Numbered from the stretch's first letter, positions 45,699-57,539 are shown. The stretch: 64,000 bases of DNA from Thamnaconus septentrionalis (GCA_009823395.1 CM020507.1:3371501-3435500); one strand, 5' to 3'. Notes: generated from the sequence alone by a model not told the origin. A program made the numbers and translations.

Positions 45699-47620
45699 GA
45701 TTAAAATGACATCATGTACACATCCGGTGACCTCTTGCCGCAGTCACAACACCACCAATGGGAAGCAATCTGATTACATGGGGTGTGTTTGGATCAAAAC
45801 AAAGTTACACTACATATTCTTCCAGATCAGGACACTTTTGTTGTTTCATTGTAACTAACGTGATCTTAATGAAGTCGGGTTTTAATCCGATCGGTTTTGG
45901 TCCAAGTGTCAACACCTGTGACCATACAACCGTATGGCAGACAAGAGAAAGTTGTCTGATTAACCAAAACAACTCAAAGCACTTTCTTAAAGGCAGCCTG
46001 GACTATTTGCGATGAATGTGGGAATTATTCATCGAGTGCTTCTATTTTTAAAGCGCTTAAACAAACAAAAAAAGAGGTATGATACATTGCACCATACTCC
46101 CTAGTGACTTTCTCCTGTGATCAGTGGCTAAAAATACAGCATGAAGCCGCAGTGGGTCCAGTGTCACACTGCCAGGCTGGCGTTAAGAGTCGATTTTGTG
46201 CGTCTGCACCCGTCGGGAGTGTTGCCGTCGTTGTTGATGTGTACGTGCAGTTGGCAGCCGTGGCGTCAGGTCGGACTGCGTGCGCTCCTGCGGGCCCAAG
46301 CATCAGTTTCAGGATGTTTACGTCTCTCTTTGACCCACTGGTGTTTTATATGCAGTACGTACAACCTGCTGGTTGGCAGTGACCCCTCATTTTCTCACGC
46401 TACGCTCAGTGACGACTCTGCAACTCTGACGCAGTAGCAGCCCAAAATAGCAAAAATATAATGAACTTGCTTCATGCATATGTCCCTGCAACGTTAATGC
46501 TGCCAGTCAAGCTGAATTCCATTTCTTTCTTTTTTTTGCTTTACATTTATTAATTTTTTACCATCCAGGAAGACGCAGCGCTATCTACGTGCCCCACGTT
46601 CCCCCTTTCAGGAGTGTTGGGGGGGAGAAGATCTGGCAGCGAGCTGATTGAAAAACATGAGTTTTGCTTTTCAATTTTCCCCTTCAGTTCTGCTTCATGT
46701 GAGCTAGTGAAGAGGAAGAAAGCAGCGGAAAACCCAGTTCGAGCCAACTCAAGTGCTCGCCTGCGTGTCATGCAGCACGTTCAAAATCTGTTGGTGTCGA
46801 AAGAAGCGCAGACTTTAAAAATACATAATAGCTTGGCACTGGTATTAATAATATGTTGCGAGAGGCTACAAGGGTTAAATCATGTTGGTTCTTCATGTGA
46901 CGCACACATAATTAATCCCACGACCCAGAATATCGTGTTTCCTGTTGGAAGCACAGAAATCCAGCCTGCTTTGAAGCTCATATTGATTAAATGTGATCCA
47001 AGTCTCACTTTCCATCACGTTCTACCATTAGGCCTTTGATTGATCGTGTCTTTCCAATGTCGGTATATATTTGGCATGATTGATTGGGACAGGAGCAACG
47101 AAAAAACTGAGCACCAAACCAAGTGGCAGTGAAGGAGAAATTTGCATATTTCTAAGGAATGAAAAGAACAATTTTCAGAAGAGGTGTGACAGGTTCAACC
47201 ATATTCAGAGTACAGTTCCTGACACGATAATACGAAGCAGGAGGAACAGTCGGAAAACAGAGTTTTTTGACAACCTTGTATATAAAAAAGGCGTGAGCGT
47301 GCTTTGCAATGCAATGCAATGCAGTCCATGTCAGAGCAACAACACACACTAATGAGTGCAGCACACTGAACTTAACATCTTTTGATGTGACAGCATATTT
47401 GTCTTCCACAGCTTATTTACAAGATGTGCAGTGTTAACCCTGTGACTTTGATTGGAAAGGAAGGCACCTCTTAGAATTGTTATCCCCCAGCAGCGCTAAA
47501 TTAAAGGGAAAGCCAATTAAATCCAATGACTGCATCATAATTTCCATTTGTTTTTGCTATCTCTTTTTATCAGTTTGCTTTGTTTCTTCATGTATTAATT
47601 TTTTCCATGACGGTTATTTT
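45699..47620. other. Gene-free stretch
   Basis: No gene was recognised. 46800-47040 is repeat-free and AT-balanced (CACACATAATTAATCCCACG at 46903) and may be conserved non-coding. A (GCAAT)3 run lies at 47306-47321. Confidence 0.5.
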
Positions 47621-47630
47621 TTTCTTTCAT

Positions 47631-47662
47631 GTTATTATTATCATTATTATTATTATTATTTT
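47631..47662. repeat. (TTA)n microsatellite with one TCA
   Basis: About ten trinucleotide units, one of them ATC-variant. Confidence 0.93.
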
Positions 47663-48330
47663 AATCGTCTTCTCACAACTGATGCCAATTATGATAACAC
47701 TGAGGCAACTCTTTAATGTGTACCAGAGCAGTCGTGTTTCTGCGTTTTTCTTGTTAATGCAACATGTTTCCTCAAGGCAACTCGCGTCCCCGGGCATGTG
47801 CTGAGGCTAAACACTGTTTTTCCATATTTTTCTGTGAGGACATGCCAGTGAATGCGCCCCTAACAGCTGCGGTTGTTTTTTTTTTTTTGTTTCATTAGAC
47901 TTGTAAATGCCTCCACGCAGACTTGTTTGCCATAGATGTTCTCTGTGTGATGAATTATATTATATAGTTTAAGGCAAAGCAATGAAAGTAAAAAATAAAA
48001 ATATATATATTAATGAGAATATTAAACATTAAAAAAAAAAAATTAAACCGATAGTAAATCCGTTTACCAGGTAAAGCATGAGTTGCCATGTGTTATGAGT
48101 TAGAAATGTACACTATAAATAAATAAGCAACTCATGACATTTCCAATTTCCTGCGCATCCCTTTACAATCAGTGTGAACATGGAACGATATCGAAGTTGG
48201 TCGATGCAGTCAACTATAACACACACTTGTTGATTTTGTCGAATTTTTCATCATCCATCACCGATGTTTAGCTAACTGCTTAAATAATTAACGTTCATTT
48301 ACGTTGCTAAACATGAAAATCAAACTTTAG
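47663..48330. other. AT-rich stretch, no gene seen
   Basis: T-runs (47875-47889), an A/T-rich segment (47955-48052) and otherwise unique sequence that would lie downstream (intron side) of the minus-strand promoter-like block. Confidence 0.5.
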
Positions 48331-48337
48331 GTCTTAC

Positions 48338-48720
48338 CTGATGTGATGCTAGCGCTCCACTAATGCGTTTCACTTATCGTCCTTGTTAAAATTCCAACCA
48401 GCCTCCATGTTCAAGTGGGTCATTTTGATCCAAAAAAGCCATTCAGGTTGTCAGTTAGCATGGTGCGTCCCCTCTGCTAACTGACACGGCTAACGGCAAA
48501 TCCGCGCGCTGATATTCTTAAACTCCACTTCCCGAAAGCACGAAACGACAAAACTCAACAAAAATCGTATTTTGTTCGTTTAACTTACAATTACGTATCC
48601 CGACCGTTTACATGGTCGTTGCTAGTTCAGTAACCCAGTTTCCTTTTTACCTGCGACAAGCAAGTTTTTCACTTATCGCCATCTTGTGTCAACAATGATC
48701 ATGGAGTGACGTTTTACTGT
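48338..48720 (-). promoter_or_regulatory. Candidate minus-strand promoter and first exon
   Basis: On the minus strand, in order: a CRE half-site TGACGT reversed at 48706-48711 (AACGTCACTCC), CAAGATGGCG (48687-48678), a full YY1-type site that usually lies just downstream of start sites, then CTTGTCGCAG|GTAAAAAGG (donor at 48650/48651), CTTTCGGGAAGTGGAG near 48530 (ETS/ZNF143-like), and ATCACATCAG|GTAAGACC (donor at 48337/48338, near-perfect). Small frames only: ATG at 48423 gives MTHLNMEAGWNFNKDDK and stops before the second donor. The gene, if real, would continue to lower coordinates or be a non-coding RNA. No downstream exon was recognised. Confidence 0.35.
48678..48687 (-). promoter_or_regulatory. 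YY1-type site CAAGATGGCG
   Basis: The minus strand reads CAAGATGGCGATAAG. The AAGATGGCG core is the canonical YY1 element often found within about 30 bp downstream of vertebrate start sites and it sets the proposed direction of transcription. Confidence 0.5.
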
Positions 48721-49762
48721 CTCCCTCTAATGTGATTTTAGCTCAGAAAAACATCAGTGAGACAACTAAACACAATTTCACTCAAATCCATCAGTTTGTG
48801 TTGTGCTTAAGTAGAATACAGATTTTAAAAAATGATGAGTCAGCAGAGCAATATGGCATTACATTGGCTCTCATGGCTGATAAAACACACCAAAATGTAC
48901 ACTTACTCATTAAATGTTTATGATTCACAGAGAGCAAATGTGCAAAGTGCATTCGCGCTGGGACGAAAGCGAGAGTGCTCTTCACTGTTGTGGCACTGCG
49001 GACAACTTCACACCATCGACCACCGGTGAACGGCGATGAAGTGGAAGCGGCGCTACGGTGACAGAAAGTGTGCGATTAGAGACAATTTACCACACAATAA
49101 AAGCTCTGGAGAGCACTATGGGAAGTTTGTAGTCTGGAATGTAGGTTATATGAGTGTTGTTATATGTGAGAGCGAATGCAGAGCTGGACACTGCACAATT
49201 ATATTAGTACAAGTAATTTAATAGTCCTGAATAAATAGACAAAAATTGGTAAATATAGGCCTACATTGTGTTTAGTAACTTTAATCCAGTTTTGCTAACA
49301 AAAAAAGACGGATTCTTAAGGTTTCAAAAAAAAAAAAAAGTTATGGGGGTGAAGGTCCCTTTATTGCCTTTCTGAAAGTTGTCTCTGGCACTCCGGAGAC
49401 CAGAATATAACCGCTTGTACAGCGAAAGGGATCAAAGCTGCAGACAGCAGCACTCTGCTGCCCGTCATCTGAAGGAGACAACCTGTACAAGCATGGAGGC
49501 ATTTTCATGCCCGGGGCCACTTTGTCCAGGCTCGCACGTGTGTGCTGTAAAACACCTTGACAATCGATACCACGGGTTTCCATGGCTACAGCCTCCTCTG
49601 CCGTCTAGCTGAGGCCGTGCCTATCTCCCCGCCCGTCCGCGAGTGGCGCCGCTAAACCCTCTCTGTGTGCTGAGTGGACACCTGACATTCGCAGCTGAAT
49701 CTGCACTCAGGGGGCTTTACGTCCTAATCTCAGGCCTCTCCTGGTAATATTTAGCTGCTTGG
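48721..49762. other. Gene-free stretch beyond the promoter-like block
   Basis: No gene was recognised. At 49118-49140 CACTATGGGAAGTTTGTAGT reads in reverse ACTACAAACTTCCCATAGTG, which resembles a ZNF143-type site. An A13 run lies at 49326-49339. 49590-49740 is repeat-free. Confidence 0.5.
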
Positions 49763-49763
49763 T

Positions 49764-49802
49764 GCTTCTTCTTCTTCTTCTTCTTCTTCTTCTTCTTCTT
49801 CT
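49764..49802. repeat. (CTT)n microsatellite
   Basis: Thirteen CTT units. A leucine-run frame across it is an artefact. Confidence 0.97.
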
Positions 49803-50146
49803 GCTTTTGGCTTTTTTTAGTTTACAACCCACTCATCCAGCTAAACCCATAAAGCAAACCAATCACAATCTCAGCACAACACTGAGGCTTAGAGGAAAAT
49901 CCGATGGCTCTCCTGGACTATTGATCCTGCCCTTCAGAGTCAAGGCCTTTCAACTGCTCGGTAGATTTGCGGAGGAGATAGACACAGGCTATCCCCGGTT
50001 TGAAATAAAACTAAATGAATACACGGCGCTGACCTGTTAAAGGGACATCAATCGGCCTATTATGAGACTCGGTGCCAGCTCTTTGTGAGCGCTTTCTAGC
50101 TAAGTCTCAGTTTATTCAGTGCCTTGTATCTTACACACTGAGCCTT
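49803..50146. other. Unique non-coding DNA, no gene seen
   Basis: Repeat-free. An open frame 49759-50040 begins in the CTT array and has no motif. Confidence 0.5.
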
Positions 50147-50707
50147 TTAAAGGGATACTATGCAAGTTGGTTGCTTCTTAGGTATGTTGGACTACAGAGC
50201 TCCCCCTAGAGTTTTATAGTGAAAACATAAAGCTAATAACCCCTCTACCTCCTCGCCAGCATTTGCTTTCATCGAAAATCCTTGGAGCAAGGTCTAAAAA
50301 GTTGGGCAACATTTTATAAAACATATACTAGTTCAGTCTTATCTGTCATAAACGATACATAACTAAAAAATAATAAATAAATAAAGGGCATTGTCACAAG
50401 CTTTCTTCTAACCTAGCAACACTCAAACACCTTCACAAATGATGCGCACACAGTCATGCAGACAACGTAGTGCAACGATACTTTCAAGTGCAACGGCAGC
50501 GACGGCAGCTCCGCATTTGTTTTGAGTCCCTCGCTCTCTCCCAGCTGTCGACATTCATCAAAAGCTCGACCAAGGTTGAGTCTTGTGTGTATGACGGTCA
50601 AACGCAAAGAGCCTCAGTCTGCACTTAGCACATCACTAAACCATCACAACTCTGGATACGGTGTATAATCACTGAAAAAAAAACACAGTTGCACAGTTCC
50701 TCTTTAA
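50147..50707. mobile_element. TTAA-flanked MITE-like element
   Basis: The left end is TTAA-AGGGATACTATGCAAG and the right end, reversed, TTAA-AGAGGAACTGTGCAAC. Twelve of the first 17 bases after TTAA agree, giving a terminal inverted repeat with a TTAA at each border. The interior holds GAGCTCCCCCTAGAGTTTTA, a segment widely repeated in fish genomes beside a CTATGCA word. TTAA target sites suggest piggyBac-type insertion, but the ends do not start CCC as piggyBac ends do, so the class stays open. No coding capacity. Confidence 0.5.
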
Positions 50708-52137
50708 TTTATGACTGTTATTGCAGCACTGACACCTGGCGTCTCCCTCAGCAGGAGAGCAAAAGTGAACCTGGCTGTTTTTTGTTTTTTCACTCGAACA
50801 GATCCAGATTATGTGCTGCCGTGCAGGGGGGAAAAAACCCTACAAGCTGGCCATGCCATGCCTGAGCATCCTCAGGCTGCAGCCCTGCATGCCAACTGAC
50901 ATCCCCGTCTGGACGACAGCGGCAGGCTGGGATTACAGGGAGCACGTTGCGCTCCTGTCGGCAGGGGGCAGGGGGCCCGTGCGGTGCATTTGCATGGAAT
51001 TAATATGTGGATGGAGACGGAAAAAGGGAAAAAATGGCTGAACGCTCAAGTTACGCTCATTAGCGAGCCCAGCAGGGGGCATTTGTTCCACAACAATCAG
51101 GGAATCCTGGCCTGCTTTTCTTGATGTAAATGCTTCAAGTCTGTATTTTGGTTGGAAAGGATTAAAATACCAGAGATGGAAAATAGCATGAGGAAATTAC
51201 ACTGCCTTTAAGCAATATTAATTGAGTGTTTGGCACATTTTTTTAACAAGGAAAAACAGTCCTGTTTACAGTGAGAAAAACAGCTCACTTTACTGCACTC
51301 GACAAATGAATCGAGAGTTTTAATTAATAAAGTGTTTCGAGTTTATTCCACTCGAATAAAAAAGAATACAGAGGAAAAATTATGAATGGCGTACTTGCAT
51401 CTTGGGCGACTTTATAAGGGTTGTTTGGAGGTGTGGATGAACGTTTCCAGATGAACGCATCACCATTGGAACGCTCATTCAAGAGTGATTCAGGACCAAA
51501 CAAAAAAAACATATCTGGTTTTGTGTTTCTTTCTTTGCTGCTTCACATCTCATCGGCGATCAACTTCGCAAAGAATCTCACAAACCACGTAACAACCAAT
51601 TAAACATCCACATCCTTCCAAAGGAACCCAGATGTTGCCGCATGCAACCCAAGAAAAAGGCTTCACCAAGTGGAGCCCGTCTGTCTGACTGCCCTTCTGT
51701 CTGCCATCGCTCATCCTGCCGCCGCCACCACGTCGGCGATGATGATGCATGAATTTTATGGCCGCGGAGCTGCCTGAGTGAGCACCTGCAGACGCACGTC
51801 TCCCTCGACGTGCGAATTGATCTTGGTTACAGTGTGACGGACGCACCCACGTGTCCCCGGCACATTCCCATGAGGACAATGTCACAGCCAGGGGAGGCAA
51901 AGACGAGTCTCTCGTCGCAAGCCGTGATGCTGGGAGGAGGGAGGAGGAGGTGGGGGATGTGGGAGGGGGTGGAGCAAGGGCAACACCGTCTATATTTGGT
52001 TTTGGCTCCTGCTCTCGTCCTCCAATCGATGTTTATCTGTTTATGATGCGATGAAAACAGCGTTTCAAGTCGGCGGTTCCTGCGGCCAAGGACGCGTTTA
52101 ACTGCTTATGTACACTCACAGAAATCAAGTTACATGT
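50708..52137. other. Gene-free stretch
   Basis: No gene was recognised. 51050-51100 carries a CTCF-like motif. 51240-51390 is AT-rich. 51700-51960 is CpG-bearing with GAGGAGGGAGGAGGAGGTGG (51931) beside it. Frames of 60-116 codons have no motif. Confidence 0.5.
51069..51081 (+). promoter_or_regulatory. CTCF-like core motif
   Basis: CCAGCAGGGGGCA fits the CTCF core CCASYAGRKGGCR at every position, pointing to higher coordinates. A related CGGCAGGGGGCAGG lies 110 bp upstream (50961). Confidence 0.5.
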
Positions 52138-52139
52138 GT

Positions 52140-52165
52140 GCTGTCTGTCTGTCTGTCTGTCTGTT
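52140..52165. repeat. (CTGT)n microsatellite
   Basis: Six CTGT units. Confidence 0.94.
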
Positions 52166-52539
52166 TGGGGAATTTGGCCTTTTCGTAGTTTATTGTTTCC
52201 CCTTCCCCCCTTTTTTTAATAGGAAGGTTATGTGACATTTAAGCAACTGTTTTTGCAATGCCTGGCTTTAAAATGTAGACAGAATTGATGGCCCCACTTC
52301 CTCCTTGGCCACGTGTCGTGTGCAAGCAGCAGACACAGCGTTATCACGCAAGCTTTTCGCTCACCTGAAAGGCAGCTTTTTTTTCTTTTTTTTTGCATCC
52401 GTGGCTTTTTCACATGAGAGGGACAACTCGGTGAGGATGGCTCAGCCAGATCCCCCAGCTGAAATCGAAAGCAAGTCAGCCGCTGAGTAACAGATTAGTT
52501 TGCATCAAGTTTTCTTATAAAATTCGTAAATCCGTCAAA

Positions 52540-52960
52540 TTGCTTCCCCGGAGGTCAGCTTCACCTCAGGTCGCTGCCGTTATTCACTCCCAGCCCTCGG
52601 CGAGGCTCATCATCGCCGCTCGGCTGCGGCAAGGACACAACAGGTTTCTTGAGCGTGTCAAGTTAATCTGCTTAAGAGAAGCGGCGGCGACATCCAGCTT
52701 GTCAGCAATCAAAAATAAGGGGGGAGCGGGGGGGGTGAAAATTCAATCGGATGAAATGAGCTGCGACAGTTGATATAGTGGAGCGGCCGGCGCTGATGAA
52801 ATGGATGCGCCGCAGCGGCTGAAGATAATGAGCTTTTCTCAATCATCTCAAGAGGGCAGCCGGCTGCTGTGCCTTTTCTGGGGGGTCGGCGGCGGGAGGG
52901 ACTACCTGTGAAGGACGGCTCAGACAAACGGCGGTGCCAAGGGGCCCATGGTTGGCGAAG
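52540..52960. promoter_or_regulatory. Candidate conserved non-coding block
   Basis: Repeat-poor, CpG-bearing sequence (GGCGAGGCTCATCATCGCCG at 52599, GGAGCGGCCGGCGCTGATGA at 52780) with GATAATGAGCTTTTCTCAAT (52824). A G-run at 52720-52735 interrupts it. Frames of 72-77 codons have no motif. Confidence 0.27.
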
Positions 52961-54140
52961 GGGACCCTCAAAATCCAGGAGAGGATTTCTGCTCCGCTCT
53001 CCGAGGATTGATGCTTCTTCTTCTTTTTTTTAATTATTAAACCTATAACCTTTCATCTGTTTGTGGATTTGTGGACAACACAGTTAAGGCTGCCAGGAGC
53101 CACTGTTGCTGTCTCACACAGTAATTATCTGAAAACCAAACATCTCCAAAACCTGGTGGTAAAACTACTCACACAAAACAAGAGTTCATTTTTCTTCTTT
53201 TTTTATAACAAAGAAATTGCTGCAAAGCTCATAGGGTTAAAATAAACTTCATGGGTATCTGAATAATTGGCTTTTCCTGCGCAGAGAGTGTAAATGAGAT
53301 TCATAACAAGTCATGATTTGAACAATTCCACAATAAGTTTCTCTCTCTCTCACTTTTTCCACACAGTCCACGGCGCAAACGACTTTACACCTTTCTTTTT
53401 TAAATTATTTTATATAAATGGGGAGATTATGTGTTTGTGTGCTTTGAGGAAGCCAAATATTCCCAAATATGAACATCCACATCAAACACCCAACACAATA
53501 ACATTCATATTTGGATTCAAAGCCACTTATAGTCTAGTGTTGAGTTGACTTTGAAAGACAGCTTTTTTTTTTCCAGCTTTAGCTCTCATTTGTCCTCATT
53601 GTGTTTCCTCTGCTAAATACATTTCTGGAGGGAAATTGCATTGCAAATCCTTGCGTAAGGCATATGTGCTAGATACTGGAGGGTAAAAATTGTCATATAA
53701 AAACAACACAACAGGAGGAGACATTTATTAGCTCAGGATATTCTGAGTGACAATTAGGATTGTGGAAGGAGGCCAGTGAGCAGCCGACGTGTGGGAAGCT
53801 TATTTTGGTGCAAAACTCACGTTGGCGTATGAGTCGATACTGTATATTAATATATATATAAAATCCTTAAATACATACCTTATATAGCGGGACATCCGCT
53901 CCGCACACATTGCAGAGCTTTAATGGAGGCGGGATCAGTGCCAGGCAAAGGAAGAGCTACCGTGGCTGACATTTACACAGAGAGACTCTCAGTCCAGGCA
54001 GCCAAATGTGGATTCAGCAAATTGATGCCATCCGAGTTCCTGCAGTGACTTCAAGACAGAATTGAAAGGGCAAAGAATACAGTGTTTCATAAAGGATTTC
54101 CCAGGTGGACAGTAAAATAAAATAAAACCCACCTTATGAA
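52961..54140. other. AT-rich gene-free stretch
   Basis: Contains a CTT/T run (53011-53031), a short CT run (53339-53352) and (TA)n near 53848-53860. No gene was recognised. Confidence 0.5.
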
Positions 54141-54143
54141 ACG

Positions 54144-54240
54144 TCCATCCAGCCATCCATCCATCCATCCATCTATGACCTCCTGTCCCTGGAGGCCTGC
54201 AGGCGTCTCGACGCTGACACGAGCCAGTGGTGCAGGGATA
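54144..54240 (-). mobile_element. Possible SINE 3' tail with (GGAT)n
   Basis: On the minus strand CCTCCAGGGACAGGAGGTCA, TAGATGGATGGATGGATGGA, TGGCTGGATGG. The order (body end, then ATAGATGGATGG tail) resembles the SINE tail at 7.86 kb, but the body is too eroded to prove it. Confidence 0.4.
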
Positions 54241-55740
54241 AGTCCACCCAGAGAGACCCCGACCAGCGGGAGCCCAGCTCAGGGCGTTTGAGCAGTTGAG
54301 TTCCAAAGAAGCTGCAAGTGTCTCTCACTGCATTCAAAAGTTTTTAGAGGCTGCAGCACATTGACGGCAGCACGTTGCTGCAACTTGTCCTTTCCGTTCT
54401 TGTTGGTTTATTTATCAGTATGTCGCCTTGGCCTAGTTCCTCAACACCTGCATTTACTATTTGCAAATAAATGATGCAGACAAGGTCAGTATTACAATTA
54501 CAGTTGTCTTGGTCACTGCTTTTCCTTTCCCCTGATGCTGTAATTTTGAGTTGCCCATTTTGTTGCAGTTTTCCCCCTGCACGTTGCCAATTTTAGCTCT
54601 GACAAAGGTCGACTTTGTATTTTGAGCTAAGACAGAAAGTTTTGTGTTGCCCGACCAAGAAGATTCTACTCGCACAACTTCAGCTACAGACACAAGCCAT
54701 TTTTCAATTTCTTGGTTCACTATTGATTGTTTTATTATGAAGCTTTGATGAATGTTTGTGCTCGGCAGCTTTAGTATGAAACAGATTTATTGCTATATGT
54801 GTTTATTGTTGCCACAAATTTTAACGCTGCCTTCTTGATTCTTCCAGGTCTTTTTAGGGTTTGGATTGTTTTTTCTGTTTAAAAAAAAAAGACAAAAAAT
54901 ATTGAATTATTTCTGCACAGCCTTCCAATGGCGACGTTCACCCGCCCCCATCAAGCACTCACAGCCAAAAAAAAGTATTATTTTTCAAAATGAGCTGAGA
55001 CCCACATTTAAAGCGCCAGTTCTTGGCATGAACAAGCTGCTTAATTTTTTTTTTTTTCTTCAAATTTTTCTTTGAAGTGAAAAAGAACAACTTTTAGCAT
55101 CAATAAATAGCTCTTTTTCTTCATCTGCTGGCCCCCGCTGGCCCCTTGGCCACAGATATGTAAAAATTCCTCCTACGTCTGCAGACAAAGACGCGGCTGC
55201 CGCCTGGTTGGCAGCCAACATGCGTCTCATGTCTGGCCAGGCCGCTGCCTTTGATACACTCGCTGCTTTCATGTATTCTTGCGAACGAAACAGAAACTGT
55301 TCTGCAAAACATCTAATGATTAAATAGTGGGGCAGTTGTGCTTGCAGCAACAAAGCTCTGGCTCCACAGAGACCTTCCGGAGGTGATCTGATCCCCGACG
55401 TCTCAAGTGCTGCTTTCTGAGATCTTGAGCATCGTCTTGAGTTGAGCAGCGTTTCCTCAAAAGTCCTTTTTATTATTCACCGGTTTGGAATTAGACGAGT
55501 GTTTGCTGACGGCGCGGCGGCAAACTTAGCACCCTCTAAACATCCTGCGCTTGTGTTTTTTTTTAAGACGGAAAGGAAGCCTTTGTAGTCATCCGTCCTC
55601 TTTCCGAGGAGGTTGTCTGAGGTTTTGCTGAGGTGTCTCACTGCACACATACACAAGGCAATCCACGCATGAAAAGAAACAGGCCCTGTGCCGTGTGCAT
55701 AAACAGGGGCCACTGATGGCAACTTAATTTACTGTCATGT
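54241..55740. other. Gene-free stretch
   Basis: AT-rich with A/T-runs (54880-54890, 55045-55060). No gene was recognised. Minus frames of 97 codons at 55060-55353 and 81 at 55477-55722 have no motif. Confidence 0.5.
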
Positions 55741-55920
55741 TTTATTCTGCCGCATCCCGCCCGCGCCATGATGAACTACGGGGTGAGTGTCATTAACGCC
55801 CACCGTGGCGGCGTTTAGAGGGAAATCGAATCGGCGTCATGCTATAAATACGCCGGCCCCTCTGTCGTATGACTGTAACCAAATGGAAAATGACCTCCTG
55901 TAATGTCTTTTTATTGCCTT
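55741..55920 (+). promoter_or_regulatory. Candidate regulatory block with TATA box and donor-like site
   Basis: GCGCCATGATGAACTACGGG followed by GTGAGTGTC is a good start context running into a splice-donor-like GTGAGT, and GCTATAAATACGCCGGCCCC at about 55841 contains a canonical TATAAATA box. The two are in the wrong order to form one simple promoter-exon unit, so one or both may be chance. The block is repeat-free and CpG-bearing. Confidence 0.25.
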
Positions 55921-56837
55921 TAAAAAGTCATTTACACCTTCAACAAAGCACAGCAACTTAGCCTCTCTGCGAGGTAACAACAACAACAACAACAGAAAAG
56001 AAGTGCTGAGGGTCAAGAGGCAGGAAGGTGAGCCACGTCGTGCAGCTCCTCAAGAGCACTTTGAAGTCCAGCAGACTGTGACTTTTGCATCTTAACTCGA
56101 TTTAGATCCAATGGTACATTTTCAGGGAACCAATTTGCTGAACGTCTGGGCCGCAGCCAAGCGAGCCGAGCTCTCCCGGCCGCTCGCTGCACTGAAGGCT
56201 TCTGCAGGAAAATCGTCAAACGATAATCGGCCTCGTCCGGCAGTGGCTCACTCTCTCACTGCTGGGGCGGAAACATTGAGGGCGAGCGAGGAAGGAGGCA
56301 GACAGGATTAGCAAACTGGATCCCGGCTCAGCCAGCCGGGACTGGAGGCAGAGAACTGAACCGTCCTGGACAACAGAAGGTGCACAGTGAAGACTGGCCT
56401 TCTCAGGTTTATGGTGATTCATTTTAATTTATTTATTTTTTTCTTTTTTCAGAACACGCACCCCTTCCTTTGTTGTTCTTCCAGTCTGCAGCAGCGCTGC
56501 GCTGCTCCGCCCATGGAGGGACATCAAAGGTTCGCACTAAAAGCCATTTATTCTACGATAACGGCAACGTATGATGTTCTGAGAGCTGCTGCTGTTGCTG
56601 CAAAATGAATGAGGGCGGAAAAATATGGTACGATTCTCTTAATTTCCATGTAATTTGTGTGGTTGTCTTTGAACTTTGAACTAGGCTGTGTATATATTGC
56701 CGTATTGAAATTTTTATTGCAGCCGCACATGCATGTTATACTGTATGCCTACATAAGAGGTGTTGAGGAAAACACACAAAACCCCAGACCTGCAGGTGCA
56801 TGCTGGGTTCTCGCTGGATCCCCAGAAAACTACCACA
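55921..56837. other. Gene-free stretch
   Basis: An (AAC)n run lies at 55977-55994. Otherwise unique DNA without coding signal. Confidence 0.5.
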
Positions 56838-57000
56838 TTTAGCCCTCTGTTTACAGCCCGCTGCTAAAACCGATGCTTTAGTTGGACCCTCCACACGATG
56901 ACTGGATGAGGTGGTATCAGAGGGCAGAGCCAACACCTGGCTGGGAGTCTAACTGCGAGCCTGGGGGAGGTGTCAGTACCCCTTTGTGACATCACAGAGA
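56838..57000 (+). mobile_element. Short dispersed repeat, copy C (near full length)
   Basis: TTTAGCCCTCTGTTTACAGC, CCGCTGCTAAAACC, then GATGCTTTAGTTGGACCCTC, CACACGATG, AGAGGGCAGAGCCAACACCT (compare AGAGGGCAGAGTCAACGCCC in copy A), and CCCCTTTGTGACATCACAGA. This copy links the internal parts of A and D and best shows the full length of about 165 bp. Confidence 0.8.
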
Positions 57001-57020
57001 GAGAGAGAAAGAGAGAGAGG
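56995..57020. repeat. (GA)n microsatellite at repeat end
   Basis: CAGAGAGAGAGAGAAAGAGAGAGAGGG directly follows copy C, as if grown from its CACAGAG end (shown here as CAGAGAGAGAGAG and AAAGAGAGAGAGGG). Confidence 0.9.
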
Positions 57021-57383
57021 GATTTGGATATTTCAGCATACACTCAAAGGATGGACTGGAAATGGGCCTGTTTGGTCACTGAGAGGTTAGAAACACATGC
57101 TGCTGTTGGACAACATGTGAGGATTCATGGGCGCGGTGGGCTTTTGTCCAGGTGCCGCGGCGATAGCGAGAGAGAGAAACAGCGGCTGAGTGTCGGTGGT
57201 GTGAAGTGTGCTGGCCACCGGTGAGCCGAGCCAGCGGGATTCCACCTGGAACAACACACATCCAAACGCCCCGCGATGACACATCTGGGCTTCAGACGTG
57301 CGGCCACATGGTTCAGAGTCATTGAGCCGAACGGCAGATGATCCACTCTGGCCGCAGCGACTCCATCTGCCGCCTGTAAATCG
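57021..57383. other. Unique non-coding DNA, no gene seen
   Basis: CpG-bearing unique DNA. Frames of 68-155 codons on the minus strand run into the downstream CA/TG array and are not supported. Confidence 0.5.
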
Positions 57384-57419
57384 TTTTTTTTTTTTTTTTT
57401 TGGGTGGTTGGAAACCAGA

Positions 57420-57462
<43 letters not shown>
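57384..57462. repeat. T18 run and (TG)n microsatellite
   Basis: A run of about 18 T is followed after 20 bp by 20 TG units and a G6 run. Confidence 0.97.
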
Positions 57463-57464
<2 letters not shown>

Positions 57465-57539
57465 GGGCAACAAAAACATTCTCTCCAGGAGAAGGCAAAT
57501 TGTAATAACATGAGCGCGACTCCAAATGAAACAGCGTAG

